From: Rhodamnia argentea
Taxonomy: Eukaryota > Streptophyta > Magnoliopsida > Myrtales > Myrtaceae
Direction of reading: 5' to 3'
Assembly: GCF_020921035.1 (NCBI RefSeq)
Contig: NC_063151.1
Coordinates: forward strand, 33,858,934 to 33,922,933
DNA length: 64,000 bases
Part shown: piece after piece, positions 35,601 through 48,195 of the stretch
Position numbering within the stretch: position 1 is the first letter of the stretch
Layout: each line of letters opens with the position of its first letter
Position numbers and translations under genes: made by a program
Notes under the pieces: generated by a model
Seen by the model: only the letters and a program-made list of their open reading frames with translations
Databases searched by the model: none
Told to the model about the DNA's origin: nothing

Positions 35601-38600
35601 TTTATAATGTAATATTCATATCTTTGTGGATGTTCAGGATAGCGTTTAATATTTTTGTAGATATTCATTAAAGATGTTGCACTTCGGTCGTAAGGTTTCT
35701 GACTCTTGTTATAGTTACGTTCAGGATTTAATGATTGCTGGTAAATATTTAGTATCTCGCATGCAGACTAGATATGTACATGGAAAAAGTTGTTCTTTAT
35801 GTTTGGCATTTTCGTCAGAATTTGAATACCTTCCCTCTCAGCTGTTGTTGTTTTTTTTTTTTTTTTCTAATCTTGTTCACAATGCTTGTTCTCAGATAAA
35901 GCTGAACCACCGGAAGTTATTGGACGGTATGCTGGAAATATGTGGCGTGCCATCAGAGAAATTCAGAACTATTTGCTCTAGTATTGACAAGTTAGACAAA
36001 CAGTCATTTGAGCAGATCAGGATGGAGATGGTAAGAGGTTATACCATCCTTGGGTGCATGCTTGTGTCTGAATTAGGAAGGTCACTGCGAGAACTCTTTA
36101 GTAGCCTTGCATGCATGCTTGTGTCTGAAATAACTGTCAGACCATATCAAAATTAGATTTGGTGTGTGGTGGTGTGAATGTCATTTTCTTTGTAAACTTA
36201 ATATTTGTTCAACTTTTTTTGTGCAATATTTTCAATTGATTCCGATTGAGGAAAATATAGCATTGGGTGATTCAAATGTGGTAGTACTTGAAAGCATTTG
36301 CAAGAGCTCTGTTTTTATGATTATCTGTTGACAATCAATTTTCCATTTGCCATTGGAAGACGTTAATGAATTTCTCTGGAGAGTTTAAGCACATTTAAGG
36401 CTCCTCCAATGAATGCATGAGTCCTGAAATATCCAGAGAAGTGGAAGGTAACAAGCATGTTTTATCATTCAGTAAATATCAGCTAGTTGTGCTTTGTTCC
36501 AATTCACTGCTTATGTATGAATATGTAATCAGTTTTCGTCTATTTGATGGGGCTCTTTAACAACCTTTTTTGTTGGGTTGTTTGTCATGAGCTGTGGTGA
36601 TTATGGACACGTGTTCTTTGGGTGGATAAACTGATTTTTTCACACAGTTTTATTGGTAAACAAATGAGCCCAAACTCCTGCTAAAATTTCTTAACATCAT
36701 TTAGGTGGAGGAAAAAGGTTTAACTGCTGAGATGGCAGACCACATTGGCAGTTTTGTAAAGGAAAGGGGTTCACCCATGGAATTGTTGTCAAAGCTTCGA
36801 CAGAAGGGGAGCAAATTCTTGGAAAATGAAGGATCTGTGAATGCCCTGAATGACTTGGAGATATTGTTCAATGCCTTGGAAAAGTCACAGTGTATCGACA
36901 AAGTTGTTTTTGACTTGAGTCTTGCCAGAGGTCTCGATTATTATACAGGGGTGATATTTGAAGCAGTTTTTAAGGGGGAGACACAGGTAACTGTATGGAA
37001 GCACTTCCTACTTAATATTCCACGTATAATCAATTTCTATCTGACTGTTTTGTTCGTGAAAGATAGGACATAGAAAGCGCTTCTGATAAAAAAAATGGGG
37101 GAGTTGCCTTGTAGTTACTGTTGTCTTGTGGCCATGGTTATTTCTACACATGCAAAAGAGCGTCGTGCGAGAGAGAGACAGATGAAAGATTTGTGGCGTA
37201 AAATTTTCTAAGAGACGTTGAATGAGTTCTTTTTGCTTGTCTGCATCTTGATAGGATATAGCGGGGCATATTTTCACTTTATTTTGTTAATGTTCACGTG
37301 AAAAATCCGGAAGATAGTTGCCGAATGTACCAAAGGCTTCTCTATGGAAACAGTGATGAACTGAATAATTGCACAGCCGGAGATGTTTAGAGAAGCTACC
37401 AAAATAAATTACGATACCAGGTTATAAAAGTGAATGTGAATTGCCATCCACATTTCAGAGCCCTGTTTTCGCAGGTACAACACTGGTACTGCTGCCGTTG
37501 AAGCTCCAATGGAACCAATAGTTTCATTTGGCCACTGTTGCAATAGATGAAAGAGTCGAGTGCTTTAGTGATGTTGGATGATGACGTGGTTGAATGTGGT
37601 AGATATAGGTTTCGATCTGTTACATGGTGCTTGTCAGTCGATGAAATTGCAATGGTTGCTTTTTGCAGGGATAGAATAGTGCAATAAATTTCATGCTTTT
37701 AATCTTCTGATTGATCGTTGATCATTAGACTTTATTAATATATTATATCCTCAGGTTGGGACAATTGCTGCTGGGGGGCGCTATGACAACCTTGTAGGAA
37801 TGTTTGGTACAAAGCAGGTTCCGGCGGTTGGTGTTAGTCTGGGAATTGAACGAGTATTGGCAATAATGGAACAGCTTCAGAAAGATCAGAATCAGGTACT
37901 CATTAGGATCTGTCTGTGATTTTTCCCCTTGCTCGGATATTTGATAACTTGTATCTTGACTTACTTTGTTAATTGCTGAAGCAGATGAAGAGTCCAGAGG
38001 CCTTGAAATTCTATAGCTAACTAACCGATATAATCTTTCAGAAGGCATAGATGACCCACTGTTTTTTATAGAAATGTGGATCCAAGAGATTGATTATTTT
38101 TTGGCAAAACAAAGAGTAATAAATTTGTGTATGAACTGACCATTCGAAGGTACTTTCTGGGATTTACACATCGTAATGGCTATAGGAGGCTAATGTTAAA
38201 TATCAATGGGACCCTTAGCTTGTATGGCATGCCAGAGCCGAGACTTTTCTTTCTTTCTTTTTTTCTTTTTTGCAGGGGTTCCTAACCAGTTTAAACCTAG
38301 TTTTGGTTTGGAACGTCTAAGTAAGATTGTGAGTAATTAATTTTTATTCTCCAATAAGTTTCGTCTCTTCTTATGACTACAATGTCTCTAGGCTCTTCGT
38401 TAATTGTGAAAGTACATTATTTGTTTGCCTCGTTCCGATTCTTGAAGGAATTTTAAAATACATTGATCAAAGTTGTTCAAATAGTTATGAGTACAAAAAG
38501 CTCTTAGTGGGTGCAGCTTACCATATTAACCAATTTATCTTTTTCTGTAATATCATGCCTGCATTTGTTTATGCTTTTTATAACTTGCTTTTTTCGAGAT

Positions 38601-39385
38601 AATTATGGGCCTTCCTATTTGGACTCTGAGTGAACGTATATGAGGAAATTTTTTATGAGCATTTTTGTTGATTTTTCTATGCTAGTTGATGGGACAGATT
38701 AATTTTATAACCTCAGCAGTCGCTGGACCTTTCCACCATCCTCATAGCCATATAGGATTGAAATACCCGGGCATAAAAAGGACGAAAAAGGTCTGATGAA
38801 AATAGTTTCAAATTTTTGCTTGCAACCGAATATTAGGATCATTGCTTTCTGTCACCTTCACAGACATAATTCTGAAAACTGAGCTTAACATTCTCTTTAG
38901 CATCTCCCATTTTAGACCAAATTAACTTGAAGGTTTTAGATGATCTATAGACTTTCAGTAGTTGAAACGTAACGTCATTTTTACTTTACGCAAACTGCTG
39001 AGGAAAGAGGAGAAACTTATGGCTAATGAGAATATCATTTGAAAGTGTAATGATAGAGTCGTCTGATTTCTATTTTCATCAACAGAAAATTCGAGCAACG
39101 GAGACGCAAGTTTTGGTCGGATTTTTGGGGGATGACTTGCCTTTAACGGCACAGCTGGTGAAGGAGCTCTGGGATGCTGATGTGAAAGCAGAATTCATGG
39201 TCCATAAAAGAATGGATAAGCACATTGGTTACGTCAAAGAGAACCAGATCCCCTGGCTGGTGCTAGTAGGGGAACGGGAATTGAGTGAAGGTGTGGTAAA
39301 GTTGAAGAATATGGAGAATGGCAAAGAGGAAGCAGTTCCTAGAAGCGCCATGGTTCAAGAACTTCTCAACCGTTTGAAGGGTTGA
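32616..39385 (+). CDS. Histidyl-tRNA synthetase, cytosolic type
   Basis: A class II aminoacyl-tRNA synthetase that charges tRNA-His. Exons: 32616-33980, 34697-34876, 35169-35426, 35896-36030, 36705-36986, 37755-37895 and 39086-39385 (stop TGA). All are phase 0; the total is 886 aa, about the same as my recollection of Arabidopsis At3g02760. The first exon encodes a 455-residue N-terminal extension not present in bacterial HisRS. It carries a Lys run (about 373-383) before the catalytic core. The core starts at [11 protein letters not shown]. Other motifs: [11 protein letters not shown]; motif 2 [20 protein letters not shown] (about 551); the histidine-binding RGLDYYTG (about 721-728); [11 protein letters not shown]; and motif 3 GIERV (about 770). 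The C-terminal anticodon-binding domain is about 788-886. I see no transit peptide, which agrees with a cytosolic enzyme. Confidence 0.94.
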
Positions 39386-39599
39386 GAACTTCAATTACAT
39401 TACTACTTCTATACTGTTCATCCATTTTGACCACTAGTGCTTCTATTCTACTCCTTTACTGTTCATCCTTTTTTTAACATTACCGGCAAGCACTAGTAGT
39501 TTTCTTTCATGCTTATGATGCCGGTTGTCAGATACTGCTTCTGGCAACAAGGTTGAAACAATAGAAATTAACATTTCATATGCATCTCTGTCTCTCTGT

Positions 39600-39625
39600 T
39601 TTTTTTTTTTTTTTTTGGGGGGGGG
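39600..39625. repeat. Poly-T then poly-G homopolymer tract
   Basis: About 17 T followed by 9 G on the plus strand. A polypyrimidine-type, unstable tract just downstream of HisRS. Confidence 0.85.
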
Positions 39626-40124
39626 TGGGGGAGTTGGGGTGTTGGGGGCTTGGAAAGGTGGGGTGGAATTGTTGCCGGGACTTAGCTATAGGAATTCTGA
39701 ATTGTAGGAGCCAAAAGTCTTTTATTTTATGATAGTAAAACACATAGGAAGAAGCGACCAGATCACCAACCTTGTATGATGTAGGAGTCAAATTGATTTT
39801 TCAACTAGGGTTTGCGCTTTTTCCATATTTATTAAAGCGTGCTTATTGTCCTTTGCCTTGAAAGTCGCCCTGTTTGGGAACTTATGAAAATTACTTATTT
39901 AATTTTGCCTTGGACTTTCCTTAGTTTTTTTTTTAATCGAAAGACTTTCCTTAGTTTGAAAATTAGAAAACTAGAGAAAAAGTACCCGTGTTACCACATG
40001 TGATTCTTTGAATTCTTTTAAAGATTTCAATTGCTCTGTAGTAGGTGGAAAAGTTGAAGCACGAGGACTGTAAATATCCAGAAACTTAGTGTAAGTCGAT
40101 ATAAACAAACCTAGTGCTTTATGT

Positions 40125-40460
40125 TGGAAAAATTATTTAAAAAATCCTAAACTTATTACATTTTTACTAATTTAGTTTTAATTCTTTTAATTTTGGCAAT
40201 TGAATTTTAAATCTTTCTATATTTTTTCCAATTGAGTCTTATTGATCGGCCGCAAATGAAAAAAAGAGAAAGGAAAAATAAATAAACAAAAAAAGCGAAG
40301 AAGTATTTATATATTGTTAAAAATCGTTCATATCAGCATGGTCGTGCTAGTAGGATGGTTGACGTTTACTTGAGTCGGCTAATAGAAAGTCAATTGGTAA
40401 AATTAAAAGATTTAGAATTAAGTTGATAAAAAAGTATAATAAATTTATGTTTTTTTGGAT
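40125..40460. repeat. Long-TIR element, degraded or core-less copy
   Basis: Left: AAAATCCTAAACTTATTACATTTTTACTAATTTAG with CCAATTGAGTC. Right: AATTGGTAAAATTAAAAGATTTAGAATTAAG with AAAGTATAATAAATTTATG. TIR phrases match the three larger copies, but the GC-rich core is missing. Confidence 0.5.
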
Positions 40461-41351
40461 AATTTTTTTGCTCGGTAGTTCGTTCATACCACGTTGGATG
40501 TTGGATGGCCTATAGAGCACTTGCTTGCATGATGGTATGATTTGTCTTATCTAATGATGGTAGGACGAACAACTGGAACTCAAGAAGGCCAACCATATCA
40601 GCATGAAAATGGGTGAGTTGATCGCGGGTCAAGATTGAATTGGTCCCTACGATAGGACGTGAAACCAAACAACTTGATTGTACCGATTGATTTGGACATT
40701 TTGTATCGGAAGAAGTCAATTGCGCACAAAAAATCTCGGCCTCATCTCTGAAAAATTTACACCATTATGCATGTAAGATCAGTGAGCGGATCTAAGTTAT
40801 ACATTGAGTCCCATATAATCAACCTAAACAGTTTTGTCTAGGTTAATAGTGAGGCTACAGTCCCTCATATGTAACGCAAGCGCCGGCGACCCATAATATA
40901 TGCACACAATCCAATATGTCTGGCTTGATTTCGGGTCGATATAGCTTTCAAGAATTCAGTGTTGTAATTTATTTCCCTTGATCAAATTTACACCCGCAAT
41001 TTATCAAGGACAAAACACATAGACCGCGGATACTTTCGCCTATCATTGCGAAATAAAACTCACGTGTTTGACAAGCATAAGCTTAATCACATGTCTATAG
41101 TAAGTAGAAATGACAATAAACGGTTTCCGTTGTTGCTCATGAGTGAATAAAACCGACATTACACGGTCAATGAAGTACGAAGAGAATTGATACGAGAAAA
41201 AGAAAATTGGCCAAATGAACTTTATTGACAAATCAAGGAGGGTAATCGGCCTTGGTACCAACACTACATTATTTATTACAGATTCTTAAATTATTTGTAA
41301 CCACGACAACTACTACACTCAACCATCTGACTCAAACCAACACTACATTAT

Positions 41352-44300
41352 TTATTGCAGTAAATACCACCAACGGCTGAATTCTGAAGATCCTAACATT
41401 TTTTGCTTCCGGTGGGGATCAACTTCGAGTTTAATTAGTTTAGGAGGAGGAACGGTAGGCAAGTCTTTGAGACAGTCGCAGTCGAACAAATCCAGAGTCT
41501 GAAGACTCGACATAAACTGAATTTCTGGGGGAAGTCTGGATATACTAGTAGCTCGAAGCCTCAGTTCTCTGAGATGACGTAGAAGCCAAATACCGCTAGG
41601 AATGTCTCCCCCCAAATTCCTAGACAAGGATGCATGGACTTCTTCCAGGTTTGTCAACCATTCAATGTCACGAGGAAATTTCCTTATGAAACAAGAACCC
41701 ATCCTCAGCACTTTTAGATTCCGTAAATGTTTAGTCAAATCGGGCAATTGCGTAATACCTGTACCCGAAATATCCAACTCTTCTAATGAGTTGGCCAATT
41801 CGCCAATCGAGTCCGGAAGCATTCCTAGCTGACGACAATATCTCAAAGACAAGCGTCTAAGTTTCTTCAAGTCTCCAATTGAGTCGGGGAGTTCATGAAT
41901 TTCCGCGCCATCAAAGGCTATCACTGAAAGAGCTTCAGCTTTCCAAACTGAATCAGGAACGTGGTCCAATGCAAAGCAATTAGTGGCACTAAGAATTTGC
42001 AGCTGAATCAATTTGCCTATCGACGCAGGAAGTTCTCGTACGGAAGTGTCATCGATCAGGAGCTCTCTCAAAGCATTCATCCCACCCATTTCCACTGGCA
42101 ACATGGTAAGTTCGGAGCAGAACTTCAAATTCAGGGTAACCAAGAGCTTCAGATCATTAATTGAAGGATCCACATGAACCAATCGAGAACATCGCTCAAG
42201 AATCAATATCTCCAAATTTGGGCAACAAGAGAAGCTGGGGGTAGCTAGTAAGTCCGCACAACCTGTAAGATTCAAGACTTTCAATTGCTCCATCTGCAAA
42301 ACAAGGGAACATATTCAGATGCCGTAGGACTCTCAATTTTATCAAACAACAAAAAATGAGCTATAACCCACCTTAATTCCTTTCCAAGCTCCCCAGGATT
42401 CTGTAACCTTACTCCACGAAAGATCAAGAATAGTTAGGTTCCCATTTTCCTTTAAATGAATGCTGATTGCATCTGGAGGGCACCCTTGCCAATGAAGCCA
42501 CCGAATGTTTGATAAGGTAGCCGCAAATTCTCCACCATTGGTGCGACCCAAGCTGAGAAATGTCGTGTTCAGCGGTATCTCATGGCCTGCCACTTCAGTG
42601 TTAAGGTGGTCTGCTTCCTGTACGACGGACCACAAAAGTCAACAAAAGAAACTAGAAAGTCTTCAGACAATGAAGTAATTACTATGGAATCTCAAGCTCT
42701 TTTGAGCTAAAGAAAAATGCTTCATCCATGAACCTTTTCGAAGAAAATCAAAAAACAAATTAAGGCCTAAATGCTACTTTTTTTACCCGGCATACCTGTT
42801 TCTCCTTGCTCTTGTCCTGGGCTATGGCAGGAATGGACAATTCAATGCCTGTTCCTGGATCATGGAAACCTTTGCAAATAATCTTCCTGGCAAGGCACCT
42901 TAGCATGCTGTGCATGCCTATTTTATTTTCTTCCGCCTTTATTAGGGACATACGACGAAGGACCTCCATCACCTTATCAGCATGATCATAATAATGCCAC
43001 ATGTATGAGGCAAACCCATAATCCACATCTGGGGGAAAACATGCAATATCCAGAAACATCTGCTTTTGCTTTCGATCTAATGCATCGTAAATTGTGCTCA
43101 GAATCTTCTGGTAATCTTCCTGAGATTGTTGTATGATATCTTCGAATTTAATCCATTCTTCTAGTCCTTTATCGTGCAAAAAAGAACCAAAAACTTTGAG
43201 AAGCAGCGGAAGTCCCTTTGCAGCCTTGACTATGTTGTTTGCAATATAAGCATACAAAGGTAGCTCATCTCTCTTTCCGACAGCACAGCGCCAGAAAAAG
43301 TAGAAAGCTTGATTATGATGCATTGGAATGACATCGTAATACGATGGACCCAAACCTCGATCAGCAAACCCTTGAAGAACGCTTCTTTCTTTTGAGGTGA
43401 CAATTATTCTGCTTCCAGGACCAAACCAATCAAGCTTAGCTCCGACAAACTCCTCAAGGAGGGACCCCGTTTCCACATCATCGAGGACAATGAGAACTTT
43501 AAAATTTCGAAATATTTCTTTAAGAAATCGTACTTCTTCGAAAGCACAAGCAGCCTCATACTCTCTTTTTAAAATATCAAAGATCAACTTGGTGTGAAGA
43601 TACTGAACACCACCAGGTTGCTGCTTTGTTTCTTCCATATCCACAAGAAAACTGCAAGCATCAAAGCGAAGGGATATTTGGTCATATACAATCTTGGCAA
43701 GAGCAGTCTTTCCAATGCCATCTCTCCCATGGATTCCAACAATTCGTATGTCGTTTACATCCAGTTCCAATAATTCCATTACTTTCGATTCTTGACTGTC
43801 TTGAAGCTCCTGTAAAGGTACTTACGTTAGAAGACCAACCAACTGAGCTCTCCTCCTTCCTTTTGTAATAACAATTGAATAATAAGAGCTTTTTTTGCCG
43901 TGAAAGTCTACTCTCATACGTACATCTCCTGTTTCTTTGCCAAGTACAACACACACGTACACACTTGTATATCAACACTAAAAATTAAGAGTCCTATCAA
44001 AGTCTCGTTCAGTTGGTATTGAGTGTTTATCCTAACTACCCTCTACGAAAATCACTCACCTAAATCTCCGACACCAAAACTATGGCCAATACTACCTCAC
44101 CACCCATTCCTATTTGATATAAAACAAACTTAAGCTGAAACTAGCTTCATCAATGCTTACAATCTTTAGGAGAGAGTACTCGAGAAGAGAGGAGAATAGG
44201 AGCAAAGAAATATACCGAGGTCCTGTAAGAAAACATGGGATTATCACCAATGGATAGATCTTCAGGAACATAATTGTGCTTTATCTTCAGCCTCGACAAA

Positions 44301-45375
44301 ATTTCTCCACCGATGGATATGACAAGTGCGCCTTGACTGCCAAGGCAGAAAAAATCTCAGTTCCAAAACCATTAACAGATGCGATCTAAGGACCTACCAC
44401 GCAACACACTACATAAGGAAATGGTAATTTGGATGTGCTAAAAGATCACTGATCCTCTACTGCAGAACATGCTTTACCTGATATGCACACTGATGTTTAG
44501 TAATTGCATGAACGTCTGAAAAATGCCATTGCAGCAAGTTTATAGTCCAGGCAATGGATTATTTTGTCAAAGTTGGCCATTGGGATAAAAATATCACTCA
44601 ACCACGGGTCGAATTATGGAATGACGAGGTCATGTCGATGAATAGTTGAATTTTTAAAGATAGAAAAATGTTAATCCAGTTAATCCTCATCAAATGATTT
44701 CCTCTTTTTATCTCTACTTTTTGTCCCCATAAAGCTTTGAAACAGGCTCGGCAACGATCATAAACCCAAGCAAGTGGACAAAACAATAGAGAGCACAGCA
44801 GAGTATTTGCATTTTCTGCCATTCTCGATGCAGCAACAAATAAAAAGGAAACCCACAAGAGAAGAAGACAGATGTTAAATATGCCTTGTATATGAACTTT
44901 GTTTCCATCCCTCAACTTTCCCAGCCTCCACGAGAGCCTTCTTCCACTGCTCCACTTTCTCATTGCCCAAGCCCTGCTTGTGCATGCCCAGGGCATCTCT
45001 GTAGAGTGATTTCTTTTCCAGCAGCACATCAGACCGTTCCACATCGTAGAAAACGGGCAGGATCTCTTTCTTCCCACCTGATCTAGACGTGTGCTCTATC
45101 ATGAGTGCGAGCGTCTCAAGACACCGAGGGCTATCAGCGTAGGTTCTCGAAAAGATGGGTACGTAGATCTTGAAGCTGGAGACCCCTTCAGGTAGAATAG
45201 ACAGGGTTTCGTCATCATTTCTGAAAACCTGAATTCCTTCAGCTACCAGGCGGCGATGGAGGGAATCAACGAATCCCAAGACATCATCGGACCCTCTGAA
45301 ACTCAGGATCACATCAGCCTCTGGCTGTTTCGCATCCAGATTATCGGATTCTCTGCCTGCTGCGGATTCAGCCAT
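41352..45375 (-). CDS. TIR-NBS-LRR disease-resistance-type protein with atypical TIR and MHD motifs
   Basis: Intracellular immune receptor family. Exons as read: 45375 to about 44885 (TIR), about 44336-44216 (linker), 43809-42796 (NB-ARC), 42617-42372, 42293-41352 (LRR, stop TAA). The model gives about 937 aa if exon 1 ends at a GC donor (44884-44883); a GT alternative after 44898 pairs with acceptor AG at 44333-44332. TIR: ADVILSFRG and VPIFSRTYADS are clear, but the domain is short after FRNDDE. CLETL replaces the usual CLxEL, so the catalytic Glu position is Thr. NB-ARC: P-loop GRDGIGKTAL (about 232), LIVLDDV, GSRIIVTS, GLPLLLKVFG and ACFPPD. The usual MHD is MHS (about 503). About nine to ten LRRs follow (LPDSIGDLKKLRRLSLRYC type). 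No stop or frame break inside exons, so the gene may be active or recently silenced. Confidence 0.85.
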
Positions 45376-45393
45376 ACTCGATTCCGCCTTCAC

Positions 45394-45564
45394 CTCCGTC
45401 TCTCGTCGTCCAATTTCTCAATCTACCCGGGTTTTCAAAGAAGAATCAACTCAACGAAACGGTTCGGAGACCAACAAAACTAATTATTTACGAACCGCCA
45501 AGAAAAATCACAATCCACGCGCCCACCGATACACCCTAAAAAAATCTGGACTTTGCTCGGAGGA
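45394..45564. other. 5' flank of the TNL gene
   Basis: Promoter or leader of the minus-strand TNL. I recognised no conserved element. Confidence 0.4.
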
Positions 45565-45762
45565 AAGAGTTTCCAACTTACCTGGAAAATTCACGTCGAC
45601 GCGTCGTGGGTGGAGAGCAGATCGGAAGCGTCGGTCGCCGAAACAGTGAGGGACAGCCGCGGGACAATGATCGACGGCTTCACAGAGTCAACTCGAGCTG
45701 AGTCCCCTCTCTCGGCGGAAACCCTGGCGCTGAAGGACGGTCAGCAACGAGCTTACGTGCGC
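45565..45762 (+). pseudogene. RNase H-like (RVT_3 type) fragment
   Basis: The plus-strand frame reads WKIHVDASW, TVRDSRGTMIDGF and SPLSAETLALKDG. These are the phrases of the RNase H-like domain of plant non-LTR (LINE) retroelements and related host genes. The usual GIGVVVRD stretch is degraded, the domain is only about 65 residues long, and nothing of a reverse transcriptase lies beside it. It sits about 200-370 bp upstream of the TNL ATG, on the opposite strand. It is probably a decayed retroelement scrap, though a small expressed RNase H-like gene cannot be excluded. Confidence 0.55.
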
Positions 45763-46299
45763 ATGACAACACTTCTACTTAAAGCAAATGTTAATTTTTC
45801 TATTTCTACTTCAAAATTTAATTTCTAATCCAAGAAAGATGTTTGATAACATGAAAAAATTTCTACGAACAATTATCGATCATAACCTAAAATATATTTT
45901 ATTCAAGAAAAATTAAAATGCAAGCATTGACGAGTTTTTATGCAAGTCGAGAGATTAATCCTACCAATCACATTCAATAAAATAAATGCGCAATCAAGTA
46001 CATAAATAAAACACATCAATACATATCAAGAGTTCCCTAATATAATCTTAAGGGCTTAGAAAATGTGTGATTAGAGTTCGTGGGTGATCTGGGAGAAATT
46101 AGAGAGAATTTGCCAAAAATGGTAAAATCTTCAATTTAAAAAGATCGGAGGTTAAAAAATCCAAAATAGATCTTGGCCAATTGAACTATTTTCTAGACCA
46201 GGTCAACTCGGCCCGCACCTCTCAAGAGTGAGTACACAGCAAGCGAAGAGAGAGTGAGAGAGAGAGAGAGCTCTCCAGTAAACAAAAGAAAATATGAAG
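45763..46299. other. AT-rich spacer, nothing recognised
   Basis: I see no open frame of note. Confidence 0.4.
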
Positions 46300-46560
46300 A
46301 GGAAAGCGTAAAAAAAAAAAAAAAATAGCTTCTGATGGTGAGAAGTAAGTTTTTTTTACTTATTAAAAGTGCTGCAAAAATCACTTCTGAAGTAAAAAGT
46401 TGTTTCTGAAGTAAAAATTTAAAGTTGTGAACCAAACGAATTTCTATTTCATAAATTACGTTACCAAATGAATTTATATTCCAAAAGCACTTTTGAAGCA
46501 GAAATTTTGTTTCGAAAGTGTTACCACTTGAAGCCCTCGTCGAAGACTTCAAGTGATAAG
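46300..46560. repeat. Short element with 'CACTTCTGAAGTAAAAAGTT' phrases
   Basis: Imperfect internal repeats: AATCACTTCTGAAGTAAAAAGTTGTTTCTGAAG and GTGAACCAAACGAATTTCTATTTC / TTACCAAATGAATTTATATTCC. The 'accaaacg/accaaatg' phrase is typical of short hAT-like MITEs. It is non-coding. Confidence 0.4.
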
Positions 46561-47689
46561 CACGCCTGACCTGCAACGGAAGCTGTACAGTGATAACTTA
46601 TCACTTGTTAAAGCTCTTATCAGGCCCAGCCCACCCATCCCCCAGCCCATCTCGATTTTTATAGCCCATTGTAGAATGTTGTTGGGCCAATTCAATTCTC
46701 TCCTCGCGAAGCAAACTCTTGTGCGGATTTCGTTATTACTACCTCCCACAATTGGTCGTTCAAGATGGGGATTTTCCACGTGTCGATGCTGCGTCTAGCC
46801 GTTTCTCAAACTTTATTAAGTGAACGAAAGTACCCGTCTTTTCGACCCCAAAAAATAAATAAATAAACTCTTAAACTTCTAATCTTTAGAGTGACGTTAC
46901 TGCCAAAAAAGTAATTCGCAAAAAATTAAAGTTGTTCATGATATTTTCTCTAGAAAATTCACGGATGCTAGGAAGTTTTCAATCTTATGGGATTCCGAAT
47001 ATTTGCAAGAACATATAACAAAAATTACAAATGCTGAGAAAAATTACGAGGTATGCTCGTTATGATATGTGCTGTTATTCTATTATCTTTACCTTAGGTA
47101 GTTACTAAGTCCTACTCTATTGTTAAATCCTGGGTCATAGAGGTAAATCATTAATCGTATGCGAAAAATGAGTCACGGCAGTTATAAATAAACTAGGACT
47201 CGTAAAACTAAATTACTACATATAAGCGTAACAAACAGTACGGTGATTTCAAGTAAATTACGTTAAGCTTCGAAAAGAAAATCTGAATTTGTGCGGGACT
47301 TTTCCCCTTTCTTTTTGTACGGGGTCATTCACCGAGTCTTTTGCGATTACGCTTAGTTTAAGTTATAAGAAGCAACAAGAATAGAATAAAAAAAAATGTA
47401 GATATAACCTTGTAATTTTGTAAATAATGGTGATTCAAAATAAGACCACGTTCATCTTTTAACTTACATAACATTTGCAAATGAACAGAAACTTTTGTTT
47501 GTGCAATTGAGTCATTTAACTTTAGGGTAACTCGGTTTGAATCCAATCTGAATTTGGTTCCATGCGCAGAATTGCCCTAGGATGGATATAGAATCTCATT
47601 CTTAGGTTGAAAATGCTAGTCCTACCTAAGAACAATTTCAACACATAATAAAAGTCTTGGCGCATGGATAAAACTGGATAAGTGCATTA
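46561..47689. other. Unassigned intergenic DNA
   Basis: Only short open frames on both strands without family resemblance. Confidence 0.4.
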
Positions 47690-47775
47690 TGAGTCAAAAC
47701 TTGTTATGAGAGTGCAATTGAGTCGTAAACTTTCAAAAATTTAACAAATCATAAAACTTGTTAAACTGGTTAAAA
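47690..47775. repeat. Partial copy of the AAACTTGT fold-back unit
   Basis: GTCAAAACTTGTTATGAGAGTGCAATTGAGTCGTAAACTTTCAAAAATT is a diverged unit of the element at 9530. Confidence 0.5.
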
Positions 47776-47844
47776 GAAATGCACCCGTTAAGGCAACAAA
47801 GCCCAGAAACATATATCCCCATAAAATTGCTTAAAACAAGAAGG

Positions 47845-48195
47845 GCTAATACAAGAAAAAAGCCCCAAATTGATTCTCGTGTCACAAAAACTCTCGAATT
47901 GATACACCCATGCCACATTTACCCCAAACTAATTTTCATGTCACAAAAATTCCAAAATGGTACAGCCTTGCCACATTAACCCTAGTTGTAGTAAATTAAT
48001 TTTGGGGGTAAATATAGCACGAGTGTATCGGTTTGAGAGTTTTGTGATACGGAAACTAGTTTGAAGTAAATGTGGCACTAGTGCACCCGTTTGGGTAAAA
48101 TGTGGCGTAGGAGTATCAGTTCAATAACGCATAATTAGTTTAGTGTAAACGTGGCATGGCTGTACTAGTTTGGAATTTTTCAGTGGTATAAACCC
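47845..48195. repeat. Fold-back copy of the 'GGTACAC...TTTACC' family
   Basis: Forward units (CTCGAATTGATACACCCATGCCACATTTACCCC) give way at about 47985 to reversed units (GGTAAATATAGCACGAGTGTATCGGTTTGAG). It starts GGGCTAATACAAG and ends AGTGGTATAAACCC, so it has inverted ends and is probably a complete element. Confidence 0.7.

Larger units (their letters stand above)
39386..41351. other. Convergent intergenic region between HisRS and the TNL gene
   Basis: Holds the 3' flanks of both genes, a poly-T/poly-G tract (39600-39625) and a partial long-TIR repeat (about 40125-40460). No gene was seen. Confidence 0.5.
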
